Shown here: positions 23,673 through 37,260 of the stretch, one piece after another | How positions within the stretch are numbered: position 1 is the first letter of the stretch | Layout of the letters: the number at the start of each line of letters is the position of its first letter | NCBI GenBank assembly: GCA_950295325.1 | Contig: OX485805.1 | Coordinates: 52,662,758-52,726,757 of the forward strand | Source: Polytrichum commune | Taxonomy: Eukaryota; Streptophyta; Polytrichopsida; Polytrichales; Polytrichaceae | Direction of reading: 5' to 3' | Length of the DNA: 64,000 nt | Notes under the pieces: model-generated | What the model was told of the DNA's origin: nothing | The model's database searches: none | Seen by the model: only the letters and a program-made list of their open reading frames with translations | Position numbers and translations under genes: made by a program

Positions 23673-24052
23673 TTAGTCGAATTCTTCCTTTTTGGCACGC
23701 ATGAAAGCCATATTTGCTACAGAAGAAGCTGTGCCTAGTGAATCCCATGAAGGAAGGATTCACAGGCTAAGTTAGCTCGACATTCAACAGACAAGCAAAC
23801 GAGATTATTGTTTCCAAATCTTGGCCTGCTCTGCTTGCGCTGAGCTCATACTTAATCAATGTAGCTTCATCATGCACGTCGTCACGAGTCAGAGGATCAA
23901 GTCAGGACTCGAAAGTGTTGCAAGAATGATTGGATTAGAGTATTCAACGAACTCGACCATTTTGAGAAGGGGAAAACTACTATTTGAAGACACATAAACG
24001 GAAATCTAATACAAGGGTATTGGCGCGAGCAAGGGGCGGGTGAGATTTTGAT

Positions 24053-24290
24053 TGAGATCAAGTAATGAGCAATTAATTGCGTATCTTGATCCTTCATGGG
24101 TGTGGGTTGAGTCGATCCCAAGAATTGAGTCTCTGGATCCCAATTCATTAGTTTGGCAAGATCCCAAGAATTGCGTATTCTTGGGGTCTTGATACACAAT
24201 CGAAGGATCCCAAGAATCCTTCAATTCTTGAAGGATTTGAAGAATTGAAGGATCGAGATACGCAATTTCTATTAGTTGAGCTCAAGTGAT
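24053..24290. mobile_element. Foldback element with nested hairpins
   Basis: AATTGCGTATCTTGATCCTTC-like sequence at 24073 is inverted at 24245-24266, with looser matches outside (GAGATCAAGTAATGA against the inverted right end). Inside, AAGGATCCCAAGAATCCTTCAATTCTTGAAGGATT forms further self-complementary pieces. There is no coding capacity; the superfamily is unknown. Confidence 0.6.
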
Positions 24291-24599
24291 GAAAGATCGA
24301 TCTATATATACACTGGTAGATACGACTGCTTCTGTGTTTTTGGTGTCATAAAGATCGGATTGGGGAACTTACTCAACTTTGTTATGTACCGAGGATTTGT
24401 GAAGCTTTTCTGATATTGTTGTATCCATTTCAGTCCAAATTAGATTGTGAGACAATTGAAACTATTATGATGAGATTGTGCAGCACCAGATATTAAGCCA
24501 TTCTCCATTTGTAAATCTGTCACCAATTTAGTGTCATTTGAATTTAGAATGGAAGGAAAACTCATTTTAGAGTCCGGGATGCTGAAAGGCTTATGGGGC

Positions 24600-25290
24600 T
24601 AAAGATACATCAGGGTGGTGGTCAAATCGGCTAATTCCCTAGAGTGGCAGAGTGAGGTGGCCTTTGTGAGGTAGAGGTCAATATCAACTTCATGGTCTAA
24701 TTGAAAGAAAGTCTTGAGACTCCCTAATATTGCCTTCTCAAACAGTGGTTGAAGCTTATCTATGATGGAATTTTATAGGGAATACTCCAGCACCAATTGT
24801 GCCTCATTTTTAATTGCATTATAGGAGCAAAAGTGGCATAGTCTAGTATCTCTTAAAGATAGGACTAGTTGATCACTGCCCAATTTTGACGGCAAGTCTA
24901 TGATTTGAGGTGCGGTAAGCAATAATGATCATGCCCTGTGGTGGTGGCAATGGTTGCTTCAAGTACAATTCATATTTGTATTTGAGAAAATCCTTGATAT
25001 GGAGGTAGTTTCTTCCCCAAGAGATGGGAAGAGGTCCACTCTTTAGCAAGACATGCTTCTTTGATAATATCAAGTGCGATTTTTGATGTTGTTGGGTTGT
25101 CCTCATGATGAGATAGACCCCATGATGCTTTCTACATGGTTGTAGATTTATGCCAGGTGTTAGCCCCTTGTTTGGCAAGGTGGTGAGAAAGTGAGACTCC
25201 TTGACCAAGAGGATGGTAGGTGGGCAAGCCGTTGTTGAAATTTCATAGTTAGCTTTAGAGCATATATTACCATGGGAAGATAGACCCAAC
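24600..25290 (-). pseudogene. Retroelement coding relic related to LINE C-termini
   Basis: The minus strand reads GRNYLHIKDFLKYKYELYLKQP, then IIIAYRTSNHRLAVKIGQ before a stop. Beyond it are further decayed pieces aligning with the relic at 48970-49250 (CHFC...HFVFEC zinc-binding part) and with 53965-54390. Stops and frameshifts are frequent. The HCCC-type motif of the relative suggests a zf-RVT-like C-terminal region of a non-LTR element. Confidence 0.55.
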
Positions 25291-25490
25291 CCTCATCACA
25301 AGTCCTGAAAATATTTTTGCATAATATAATCCTAAGTTGACTTTAATAAGTATAAACCGTGCTTGAATAGTTTTTTGAGGCTCAAAAATTGGGACTTTGC
25401 CTCCAGGTTGGGGCTTGTTGACATGAGTAAACTCAGGACTTGAGACCCCATGTGAAACAACCCTTAGTGTGTTTTGTGGTATATACATGT

Positions 25491-27059
25491 GTTTAAGAGG
25501 GTACTTATTTGAGAAATGTTATGTACAAAACCCTAATTTGAATGCACCCTATTGTTACAGTTTTTAAGATATTTTTTGTGATTTTCATTCACCATGTTGT
25601 TACTTAGATGGTGTAGAAGACATAAATTTATAGCTTACTATGTTTGTTATAAAATTTCATATTTGGACATAAATTTTTGATTGTATCAGACCATACATGC
25701 TTGAATCCAACAACTCTACATATTACATATATAAACAACATACACTTCAATCTAGTAGAGGCATGACATGCTTTTAAGCTAATTTGATCCAAAAAGGTGT
25801 GCTTTTAAACTTGGAGATATCATAGGTCAATGTTAAAATTAGGCGTAACCAACTTAGTTACAAAACATGGTTATCAATGTCTGTTTATTAATGGTGTCAT
25901 TGAGAGGATACCTAAATACCAATGTAAGGTGGGTATTTGATTTTGTTGTGAATTTTTGGTTCCGGTTTTCAAAGACAAATCAGAAGTAAAGAACCTTTGA
26001 TCCAGGATTTTGAGAGTTTTTACAATAAAAGGACCTCCAATGTAGGTTATTTTTTAAAAAATAAAAAATCAAAGATCTGGTGGTTTTCATGAAGAACCGA
26101 CAAAGAACTAGTGGTGTTTAAGAAGATTATTTTACCATGTTTTAAATTTTTTAAACCACGGTTATGAATAAAGTTTGGTCATTTGAAAATTTGAGAACCA
26201 TGGTTATAAAATTTTAAAAAACTTCCCTGATAACTGGCAAGGGTTTGGTGCCAATTTTAATACCCACCCAACACTACTAAGTGGCACTGATGGAGACTCT
26301 CATAAATGTATAAAAGAATATTGTGTCCATTACTAATTAATTTCATTCATTTTGTTAAAGAAATAATTCAAGGACATCAATGGAAAATTTCAGTGGACCT
26401 GGCTTGAGACCTGGCTTGAGACCTTCATGAACATTACACTTTGGGATATGAAGGAGCATGCATCACAAACAAGCAGTCGGAACTTGGAATTTCATTTGCA
26501 TGTTTAACAACCCTTCATGATTATGATGCTAAGGTGGACACATCCCCCTCCTCCCCCCCTTTCCCCCTTAAGAGTAAATTCATGAAAGGCATTAGCAAAA
26601 CCAAATATCCAATGTTTAGCAAGACTATTTGCCAGTTGTGCATCTCATAACCCGTCGATTTGGTTCCCTAACATCTACCAAGGGGTAATAGTAAAAAATG
26701 ATTCCTTGTAAGTTGGTTGCTGATTCATCCCAATTTAAGCTCATTGTACTATTTCAAAGTTGAATTAGGTTTAAATAATAATTTCAAGATTCTACAAAAA
26801 TAATTAGTGTTTCACCTCCTCTCTTCCGGTAAGTGTTGTGAGCATTCACCTGCAATCTGTTGGGAATTTCAAAGAGTGTAGAGCTTTTAACATGTTTTGA
26901 AAGGGAACAAATGAACTATAGAATTTATATTTGTAAAACCATTTTTCTGGCCATAGCCTTGCCCATTTAGACAATTCTCAAATTTTGACGTCTTTCATCC
27001 GGCCATTAGCAACTGAAAGTCATCCAGAGTAGGAAGGAGAGGCAATTGCCGTTATGAGT
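25491..27059. other. Gene-free A+T-rich DNA with a fragment of repeat G
   Basis: No gene recognised. About 26215-26480 resembles 33090-33200: CTTGAGACCTTNATG, TTTGGGATATGAAGGAGCA and ACAAGCAG are shared. AACC-TGGTTAT motifs repeat around 26150-26215. Confidence 0.5.
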
Positions 27060-28770
27060 CGGTTAGGGACTTTAACCGACTGCCCCTCTTCCTCGACTCT
27101 ATGAGGAGGAGGCAGGCGGGGAGTAGAGTAGGCTATTTTCCAAATTAGAAATCAGGCGTAGTCTCCTGCTTGAAGCAATAGGTTTTCTGAAGCACCAACA
27201 CTTAGTGATTGAGGTTGGGTGGCAATTAGATAGTCCCAAGTGAGGAGCTTGTGGACATAGTAGGGTCTTGCAGAGCCGAGTGATTCGGACTCTAGTAGTT
27301 TTTGAACTTTGGCATTGGATGCAAAGTTGCAATTTCAGTGCTATATTGTCAGTACACTTGGAGTGCAGGCTTATGTTGTGTGTGTGTGTGTGTGTGTAAT
27401 TATCCTGAAGTGGAATGATGGTCTGGATGTGTATGAACAAGATTGTCAAATGTAAGTCAGGCAAGTAGTCTATTAAGGAGTATGAATGAAAGTGAGTAAA
27501 GAATATAGTGTTAAAGATGAGATATAAGGAAGATTAATAGGAAGTTGAGTGAGAATCTCAAAAAGTCAAGTCTACAGGGACCCATGTGGTTTGAAGTTAG
27601 GGCATACTCAGGTGTCTTGAGAGCAATGATAGATAGGATATTGAACAATCAGAGAGGCAAGTAAACTTGAGGAGGATGTGAGAACCATAGATTGGTCAAA
27701 ATGAGTGATCCTTGGGACATTGCCTAAGAGATGTAAGAGGGAAGTAAAATCTTGGCAATAAGCAAGAGTGATCTTACCTTAACGAAGACGAGTCGCCTTG
27801 AGAAGGGCGATAGCTTGATCATCAACAAGTAAAAGAAACACATGAAGCCAAGTAATTGAAGGCTAAGAGCTATTGAGAAGAAGGATAGGAGGCAAGTAGT
27901 CTGAGTGGAAGTAGTAAAGACTGAGAGGCTCGAGAAGGGCAAAGTCATTACTGAGAGAGATTAAGTAGCCATAGCCATATTAAAAGGCTTGAGTTTGGAC
28001 GTCAAGAAAACACATTACTTGGTGGTGAACACTAAGGTAGGGGTATAGCCTGGGTAGCTCCCCTATATCAGAGAGGGAGAAGGGCTGAGAACTTGTATTC
28101 GGGTAGTGACAAGGCCTAATGAGCAAGCTATAGGTTGCCAAGACACTACCCTAGTGAGAAGGAGACATTACTTCTGAAGAGTAAGACTAGAACAAGTGCA
28201 AGCTTTAAGGTTAATCAACATACTAAGTCTATAACACACGATATCGCCTAACTTGTCATGCGTTGTTTTATGTATTAACTGTGAGAATGTTTTTGAGATG
28301 AGTTGCCAAGTTTAGCAAAAGACAAAAATGATGACTACAAGCTCTGCAACACTTGCATGATGGTTGTAAGTTGATTAACAAAAACTTAAATTTTGAATTA
28401 CCGCAATCATGATTTATGATGATCAAAGACTATCTGGTTAGTAAAAAGACATTACCCCGGACTTTGTCCTGATTATGAGTCATTGACTACTCGCCAAGCT
28501 TTTGAGCTTCACAACAAAAATAAGTCAAGACATAGAGTGATAGAAAATTTACTAAAGATAGGACGGAATCACTCACGACGGAAGGATCACTAATGAACCC
28601 TTAAAAGAGGAATAAATTAATATGAATGAGAGTAAGTAATGGGAATTACCCTGCATTGCTATTAAATACCTTAATCCAATGTGACATTAACCCTTTTAAA
28701 CACTAGCTCAGTCTCCTTTGAGACTTGGTTCCCTGGGTTGTTGTTTTAAGTGATAGCAAAATCTTAACTA
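27060..28770. repeat. Large dispersed repeat F, copy 1
   Basis: This diverged, purine-biased region resembles 44850-46850. Both begin with a C/G-rich stretch around CCTC-CCTC-AGAGG and continue with many GAGTGAGTAAAG-like strings. Both end with a CCCTGG-GTT-T-TTTAAGTGA-AGCAAAA-CTAACTAC motif (about 28722 and 46795). No frame is conserved. It is probably a non-coding part of an old retroelement. Confidence 0.45.
27374..27398. repeat. (TG)n microsatellite
   Basis: About eleven uninterrupted TG dinucleotides. A second, shorter GT-rich tract is near 28950-28972. Confidence 0.9.
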
Positions 28771-30990
28771 CAATATGCATTATGTGAAATACTTTAAATA
28801 GAGCCTCCCATGTCCAATATGTCTTCAAATTTTGTTAACTGTTACAGTTCATCTTTTTTTTAAAGTCCATTTGTCAATTCATATGTAAATCCAAATCACA
28901 ATTGATACACTCCTTAAAACAACAAGTTGTCCATGAAATTTACAAAGGAGTGTGTGTGTATGTGTGTGTGTAAGGGGGACACAATTAGACATCTCAACAT
29001 GGTGTTTGTGAAAACGTCACATTCACATGTGATGGTTTTTTTTGGAAGGCCGACTCAGTTCCTAGTCTTGTCGAGTGCAATTCAACTTTGCAAAAGTTTA
29101 CATTTTGAAACTACTTTTGTATGGACACCTATGATACAAGTTCATAGAGCAAAGAAGAACTCTTTTTACATCATGTTATGTTTTGATTGCTATTCACAGT
29201 GTTTGAAGTAACAATGAAGAACATGTCGTGTAAATACCGATCGTGTGTCACTGCAGCTTGAGTACCAACCACCACTAACAACACAACACTAAAACATAGC
29301 AAGGTCACACATGAACAACACATCTCGACAGCGGCCGCCGACGCCGCATACCATGACAAACATAACATTCATGACATAAACATATTTCTTCCCTCGTTAT
29401 CACTTGCACATGCTACTAGCATTTTGTAAATACATCCAGATGTACTTGGCAAAAGCTACCTCCAAAGGCCAAATCAAGCTGGCCTTCCTTGTATTTAAAA
29501 AATCCGCATTTGTGACATCTTTGCGTGCCATGTGAAGTTTACATGAATACAACAAGTCTAGCATTTTAGGTTCCAAATATTCAAGGCCAAAACTAAGGTG
29601 TATGGACCTTATGTAGTTACTTATTCTTCTTGATTGGACACCTATATTTAAGTGGTATATGACAAGCAAGTTTGTGCATAGCCCACAAGTGGCAATGGGT
29701 GTTTTTTCAACGATGCATGATATTATACACAAACCCCCAAACAAGTTTTTAAATAATAATTTCCTTGGTCTATAGTATTATTGAATTCAAATTTTACACA
29801 ACCTTAGAAAAGGAGGATGTGAAAACATGGAAATCTAGCGCATTTATACGAGCTTAAAGCTCCCTTTACATCAATATACACTTATATTATGCATTTGACC
29901 AATGGGCTAATGTAGAAGGACAAGGCTAGATTTTACTCCTTTAAGCTTAAAATGTAATGAATAATCTTTGAACCCCCCATTTGACACATTGAATCCTGGA
30001 GTGGGCCTCCCGATGATTGAAGAATAAACATCAAACACACAATGTGTGTAAAGATGGTATTGGATTGTGTGCTTAAAAACTAGTATTTAGGTAATTCTAG
30101 GTTTTTTTGGTCAATTTTGGACTGAATTGTTATTGCACGTTCAATTTAAAAATCTCCACTATGGTGCCAAATGTTTGCGCACATCATGTCTACAATCTTT
30201 TTTAATATACAATCACCTACATAATGGATACATGATGAGTGCAAATAACAACACTTGAAGCACACATGTTCATATGCTCAAAAAATGCTCGCTTATTTTC
30301 GAACTCATCAAAAGTCCGGAATCACCTAAACTCCGGTTACAATATAGACACTATTCTAGGTTAAATAATAAATATAATTGGGAGATGAACCGCAATTTTA
30401 CAATTACTTATATACTTATATATATATATGATCTTGATGTTGACGTCATGTAACTTTAGTATTGATTTTGAAACATGAAATGACGGATCTGCATGAGTCA
30501 TAAACCACTAATTCGATAGTACACTACAAACATATGAGTCCTAGATAATTGACCCGCGCCATTGAACACTTGTCCCACGTCATAATTTTTTTTTGTAAAT
30601 CTACCACAATGGCAGATTTGCATTGCTCTTTCAGTGACGTGGGGTGATTGCCTAGTAAGACTCATATTAGTAGTGAAATACAAGAGAATTTCCCAATTCT
30701 TGTTTACATAGTCACACCAACATAACAACAAAAACAAAACAAGAAAACGGTAGAACCGTGAGGCTCTGTCCTTTACTATGAAAGACTACAATTATAGTTG
30801 TCCACTTTGCTCATGCCAATCCATGGCTATTTACTATACCAAACCTTTCTTGGATTTTGTGCACCTTCTTCTCAAATGCAGGTCAAGGATTTTGATATCA
30901 CCCGAAATTTTTAGAATAAATAATCAAGAACTGCCGAAATAACTATAGTTAACTAGATTTCTTTCAATGCATTTTAGGGAGCAATTATAG
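28771..30990. other. Gene-free DNA with a fragment of repeat C
   Basis: No gene recognised. A short piece at about 29620-29680 (TTCTTGATTGGACACCTATATTTAAGTGG) belongs to dispersed repeat C. Confidence 0.4.
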
Positions 30991-30994
30991 TTCT

Positions 30995-30995
30995 A

Positions 30996-31031
<36 letters not shown>

Positions 31032-31052
31032 CACACACATATACATATATAA
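30995..31052. repeat. (CATA)n and (TA)n microsatellite
   Basis: About eight CATA units are followed by mixed TA and CA dinucleotides. Confidence 0.9.
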
Positions 31053-33089
31053 TTATAGTTAACATCCACATTAAATAAAGTGGACCAAAGATAACAAGAA
31101 CAAGTAACGTCCAAGTGTGAACGCAAAGTGGTTAGCAAATTTGCTCTTGAAACGAAGAAGTTGATGCATAGCCTCTGTCCTGCAGAGCCAACAAAAAGCA
31201 AGAAAGCAGAAGAACATCATGCAATCCTTGTTGCATGTGGCTCTGCCAATCACATACAAAATGCATGCTGCTTCATGCATCGGTACCCAAGCGTGTCGAC
31301 GGTTGAAGGACTTTGGCAGAGCTCTGTGGATTCGAATCTGTTGACAGCTTTTGGAAACCTTATCATGCAACCTACGTTCTTGACGTTACACATTTGATGG
31401 TGCCAGACTGTGCACCTTCAGAAACAAAAACAAAACCAAAAAAAAAAAAAAAAATCGAATCTTAGGGGACATTGAATCGTGTGGATTGTAGAGTTTGTTT
31501 AAATTCGAGTTGTGCAGGCCACACGTGATCACTTTTCTTAGTTGGACACCTATATGTGAATGAAAGGTTGATGGCAACCTTTTCTCTCTTTTTAAAAATC
31601 CGTAGTTGAGAATGGACACCTAAAAGACATATGTTACAGCGAGATTGCATTGTACTGTGAGATCAAAATGTACTAATCATTTGAGGTCTAGTTGTTAACT
31701 TCATTGGGAGGCCTATGTGATCGTTTGTAGTTCTGACACGTGATGAACGTACGACGAGCTAATGAGCCCTTAATAGAATGTTCTCCTAAAGAAGGATCAA
31801 ACTCACGGTTTCGTCTCTCCTGGAAAGACTTTACCCATAACTCTAAATCTTGTCAACTAAGTGCGTGCATGTGTGACCCCTTATTAAACTCCCCCCCCCC
31901 CCCCACTTTACATACAAATATATGACTTTTTGAAATGAAATTCTTAGACTCTTGCCTTTAATGATTTTCTTTCCAAAATGAGTCGCAAAAGTTGATTATC
32001 AAAACCTATATGTATCTCTGAATAACTGTGATGTAAGTTCCTAACTACATGGTTTATGGTAAATAACATGTGCATATTTATAGTACACGTGACATGCCCT
32101 TTGTTGCATTGTAGTGTGTTCCATAGCATTAAAATAGCATGGAACATTATGCTTGGGGGAATTTTTTTTATATCAATCTCTCCAAATACCCGCCGTACCT
32201 AGGCAACTTCAATGGAAACTAGATTGTATTGCAAAATACCAAAATATATGGAAAATCTAATTTAAAACAAATAAAATTCAGCATGGTTCTTTTGAGTGGC
32301 GGTTTTTGATTTTATTGAAGTGTATTTTTAAAAATACATTAAAATTATATGGATCTCGTATTCAAAATCAGTTTGGGTAGCACAATTTGAATTGGATCTC
32401 ACTTTGGTGAAAGCCTCTCATGTGCACATTGTTTACCATGCATCAGAATTGTTGGAACCTACAATGGAGGTCACCCTTCATGTAATATACTTTGAGTTGG
32501 AATGTAGTGTGCAATTATGATAATACCCTCGGTGTTTCTAGTGTTGGCTCCTTGTTTATAGTGTGACTCACAATATTCACCTAAAAATAGTGAAATTACG
32601 TATTTAGCATCATCAATTCTATGTCTTGCTCAATATTAATCATAAACTACCTGTGTAGTGTCACCAACACGAAATGTAAACCTAACGTTATTTGTCATTC
32701 CTTGTAAATATATATTTGGCATTAAAGATTCACAATGATGCAATTACTGTCACTTACTAAGTAGTTTTTCATCCAAATTTCAATCATTCATGACAATATT
32801 TCATTAGAAAATTGCCAGAATGCAAAATATACCAAACTTTGTTTCAAGAATTGGCATGGTTTTCATTAAAATTTCAATCATCCATGACAGTGCTTGTAAA
32901 CATATTCTTGAAAAAGTGTCATTAGAAAAGATGCTATATTGACATAAAACACCATATGACACTTAATACAATTATATTTAGTGCAGTGTGTTTAAGAGGA
33001 AAAACATTGAATAACATATGACACTGATTAGAAAATTTGATTTTTTTTTTATAAAAAAAACCTTCATAAATTATTGTCTTTAAGAGTAG
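31053..33089. other. Gene-free DNA with repeat fragments
   Basis: About 31537-31650 is an inverted partial copy of repeat C. A-rich (31435-31455) and C-rich (31890-31905) runs are present. A perfect palindrome GTATTTTTAAAAATAC lies near 32323. No gene was recognised. Confidence 0.45.
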
Positions 33090-33329
33090 CCCAGCATTAT
33101 TAAGTGTCATCAATGTGAAATTTTGGGTGAACCTGCCTTGAGACCTTGATACTTAAATTTGGGATATGAAGGAGCACCACCTACAAGCAGTTGAAGATTC
33201 CTTTGTTTGTTTTTTTGTAGCCTTTCACTGAAAACCCCACAATTAGCAGATTGATTTGCAACTGGATCCACCACAAGCTGGTAGGAGGTCTTAGGAGTGC
33301 AAGATAACTTCACATGTCCATAACGTAGA

Positions 33330-33478
33330 TGGGTTTCAAAATGGTTATTTTTGTCGACTAGTCCACTTCTCCTAGGATATGAAACACGCGATTACCACGA
33401 GATGGTTAGCAAATTCAAATCAACGTTGTAGTCACTTTCCTCAATTTTTGGAGCTCATATGAATATGTTATTCATTAT
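33330..33478 (+). repeat. Dispersed repeat C, left part
   Basis: It matches the first 150 bp of the copies at 48598 and 57436 (AAATGGTTA, CTCCTAGGATAT, GAGATGGTTAGC, GGAGCTCAT, TTATTCATTATC) and stops abruptly at 33478, where a MITE fragment begins. Confidence 0.75.
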
Positions 33479-33716
33479 CATGGCACTCCAAACACTCACG
33501 ACCGTTGATTTATTCTACTTTATCATGCATGAGAATGTGCATGAATAGAAATTCATTGAAATGGCATTTGGTGGAGGGACCGGTCACATATGACTTCACA
33601 CTACACTTGAGCCTCCGTGACCACACTGCATGATCTTGGAGGTGTCTTGGGACACTTTTCTTTTGGGCTCTCACAATTTCATGGTCACGGCTCTTGGCTC
33701 GCGTGTGAAGTGGTCC
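33479..33716. mobile_element. Truncated PIF/Harbinger-like MITE (family 1)
   Basis: The right end (CATGGTCACGGCTCTTGGCT... GTGTGAAGTGG-CC) is present, with the expected internal sequence before it. The other terminus is missing, cut at the junction with repeat C. Orientation is opposite to 51990-52487. Confidence 0.75.
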
Positions 33717-33829
33717 TCAGTCTGGTTGAAAAAGAACCAACATGCAATCTTTGAACATAATATGAATATGCTGCCTCATGAAATGGTAACCAAGAGTTTG
33801 GGCTTCGCTTCTTTCTCCGACTTTGGGAT

Positions 33830-35000
33830 TCTTAGTACGTACTCACCTTTAAACTGCAGCTGTCAAACTCGTGCTGTGCTGTGCTTTGATGGTGCCTGTC
33901 TTGGGCACCTTCAGAAAGCGTTGAATCTTAGCAGAAAACAAATGATGTGATATATGAGATTTGAACTGCACACTAAACTATAACCAACAGTTAGACAGTT
34001 GAAAGAACTTGATGTCACTTGACGAAATCGTTACTATTGTTGGATTTTGGGAACCTTGGAACTTACTTACAAACTGCAACTGTGAAACTTGTGTTGTGCT
34101 TTGATGGTGCCTGTCTTGGGTACCTTCAAAAAGCGTTGAATCTTAGCGGAAAACAAATGAATCATGTGCAATATGAGATTTGAACTGCAAACCAAACTAC
34201 AACCAACAGTTGGAGAGTTGAAAGAACTTGATGTCACTTGACGAAATCGTTAAGATTGTTGGAATTTGGGGAACCTTGGAACTTGCTCACAAATTGCAAC
34301 TGTCAAACTCATGTTGTGCTTTGATGGTGCCTGTCTTGGGCACCCTCAAAAAGCTTTGAATCTTAGCAGAAAACAAATGAATCATGTGGAATATGAGATT
34401 TGAACTGCAAATCAACTTATAACCAACAGTTGGAAAGTTGAAAGAACTTGATGTCACTCAATGAAATCGTTACGATTGTTGGATTTTGGGAACCTTGGAA
34501 CTTGCTTACAAACTGCAACTGTGAAACTCGTGCTGTGCTTTGATGGTGCTTGTCTTGGGCACCTTCAAAAAGCGTTGAATCTTAGTGGAAAACAAATGAA
34601 TCATGGGAAATATGAGATTTGAACTGCAAATCAACCTATAACCAACAGTTGGAGAGTTGAAAGAACTTGATGTCACTCAACGAAATCGTTAAGATTGTTG
34701 GAATTTTGGGAACCTTGGAACTTGCTCACAAACTACAACTGTGAAACTTGTGCTGTGCTTTGATGGTGCCTGTCTTGGGCACCTTCAAAAAGCTGAATCT
34801 TAGCAGAAAACGAATGATGTGAAATGTGAGATTTGAACTGCAAATTATAACCAACAGGTGGACAGTTGAAAGACCTTGATGTCACTTGACGAAATGCGTT
34901 AGAATTGCTGGATTTTGGGAACCTTGGAACTTGCTCACAAACTGCAACTGTCATTCTCGTGCTATGCTCTGATGGTGTTGGTCGGTGTGTTGTAAACCTT
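33830..35000. repeat. Tandem array, five to six units of about 220 bp
   Basis: GGGAACCTTGGAACTT recurs near 34049, 34269, 34488, 34708 and 34917 (periods 220, 219, 220, 209), with a degenerate first unit near 33832. Every unit holds TGATGGTGCCTGTCTTGGGC-like sequence, AAGCGTTGAATCTTAG, GAGATTTGAACTGCAAA and GAACTTGATGTCACT. Units are nearly identical and non-coding. Confidence 0.95.
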
Positions 35001-36944
35001 CGAAAGCGTTGAATCTTGAAATGATGATGAAATGATGTGAGTTTGAAGGTTTGTTTATATTTGAAGGTATGCGGGCCATAGGTTGCCATTTTTCTTGATC
35101 AGAGCCTGTATATGCGCAGTTTGTGACAATGTTTTTGTGACGAAGAATGGACATCAAAAAGACATTAAATGGACATAAGTGTTCCCATGCCCATTGCCCT
35201 ATGTGCTCAAAGTATAGTAACTGTGGTAGGCTTGATTGTTAAGATGATTGGGAGGGCTTTTGTGGTCACAGAAATTAAAGAGAAAGAAAATCATAATATC
35301 CTCTTACAAGTTTTGCGTCTCAATTTAGAGTCTTTTGAAATTTGGAATGACAACCTATACGATTTGCAATTGCTAATCATTTTACACGATCATGGATGCA
35401 ATCTAATAGGCGAAAACCTCTGGGGAGTTGGAAGTTCCTACAATAGGGCCAAACACCTTAATCTTAATAACAGTCATATATCTTAAGTGCGCTTTGTGAC
35501 ATTGATTTTGGTTGACATGTGGATGGTTATTCTCAATTACATGGACCGCAAGACTAAAAACCTGAAATGCATCACATAACATACATAATAAATTTATTAA
35601 TTCTTACTCTGATAGATCTATATATCAACTTTGATTTCATTGAAATCCATCATACAATATCCTTGTGGAGCTACGTGAGGGTTTTGAATCTAGCGAAATA
35701 TGCAGATGCTACAATCAATAATAAAGATTTTGTTGCTTGGCTATTGGAAGTGGGGAGCGGCTCCAATATTGAAGATGCTGGCATCACTCTTAAATTGCAT
35801 GGTTGTATTAACAAAGCACTTCCTTTGAACGCGCTTATAGACCAGATATACAATGACACTGTTGAGATTTTGGGTGGTCACTAACTATTATTTGCAAGCC
35901 CGCTTTATTTTATGTCCATGTAATTACTGATGCGGGCGTCAACATTCTCATCAAAGAAATTTTAAAAAGATTTTAAGTTGAAGTGTTGAGTCTTCACAAT
36001 ATTGATTTCAGTCATGTGGAGCTTGGAGCGAACACACGCATGCTTTCTCCTTCTGAATACATGAATAAGGCTCCTTGAGTCAAGCGCCGGAGGACACGTT
36101 TTCATTCTAGGCACAATTTCCTTGTCCTTTTTGTCGGTTGAGTTGTCTTTTCACTTCACGCTTCGCCAATTTTCCGGTGCAGTTGGCATTTTCTATGACT
36201 ATTAACAAGTTGTAGGGGCAATTCCTGCAACGAGTAGGCTTGAATATATCGGTGCATGTTTTCAATCATGGACTCATGGTCAACTGTGTGTTGTGCTCTT
36301 ACACGATACCCCAAGCAACTTTCAACTGTGTCCCATAGGAAGAACATGGGAGATATTACCCCTTAAATCCCAGTGTTATGGATGGGAAGTTTGTATGTCC
36401 CATGATAGAGGGGAATTATCATGGGACAAACCAAAGTGAGATGCATCAAATATGAGAATTTGTTTCATCTCATAATTGTCCCTTTGAATCAAAAAGACAA
36501 TTTCAACTTTTCAATAATGGGAATATAATAATTTTATTTCAAAATATGATGGCCCCTCAACACTTGACTCTATCTCTGTCGGTTTAGGGTTTCTACTAGA
36601 CTTACCTACCATCCTTCTACATCAGCGTGTTTTTTGTTCCGAGCCGAGGTGGCAAATCGAGGCGGCATGAAATAACAAGAAGGTTTTTGGTGTTGAATCA
36701 ACGAGCATGCAACTAATACCTAGGAATTCGCAACGGTCTTAGGATGGCGTTGGATGCAGAAAAATTGGCCTTTAATTGGCCACATGCATTTTTAGTTATC
36801 ATCGTCCCAAAGGCCATAATTACAAGAACTCATAAAACGGCTCTATGTTTTTGACAAGGTCATCTACCCAAGGCTACTCCTGTCACTCCACCTCTGAAGA
36901 ACCACAGCGATCTCCAACTTAAGGTAGACGTGCCTAATTCGGTT
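35001..36944. other. Gene-free DNA
   Basis: No gene recognised. About 35088-35200 is a diverged inverted piece of repeat C. The open frames at 35169-35486 and 35567-35884 resemble nothing I know and are likely chance. Confidence 0.4.
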
Positions 36945-37260
36945 AATTATCTTAACTGGACACCTAATATATTTGAGTGAATGTGGTTTGTTGTGGTTCC
37001 ACGAACGGACACCAAAAAGACATGTGTTCAAAAGAGATTGGATTGCGTGCTCAAAACTGATGTCCATTCTAGGTTCAATAGTCAAAATAATTTGGTGCAT
37101 CTATATGACCAACCAAAAAGCAAAAAAATCTTCACCTTGACAATGAATAACATATTCATATGAGCTCCAAAAATTATGAGAAAAGTGACTACAGCCTAGA
37201 ATTGGATTTGCTAACCATCTCATACTAATCACGTGTTTCATATTCTAGGAGAAATGTGCC
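36945..37260 (-). repeat. Dispersed repeat C, inverted copy
   Basis: The reverse complement follows 48598-48945 almost throughout: GGACACCTAATAT, AAGACATGTGTT-AAAAGAGATTGGA, GAATAACATATTCATATGAGCTCC, CTAACCATCTCATACTAAT, and TATTCTAGGAGAAA. Confidence 0.75.

Noticed and set aside
35169-35884. Two 105-codon plus-strand frames that might form a small gene
   Set aside because: No start context, splice pattern or known motif links them, and the first overlaps a piece of repeat C.
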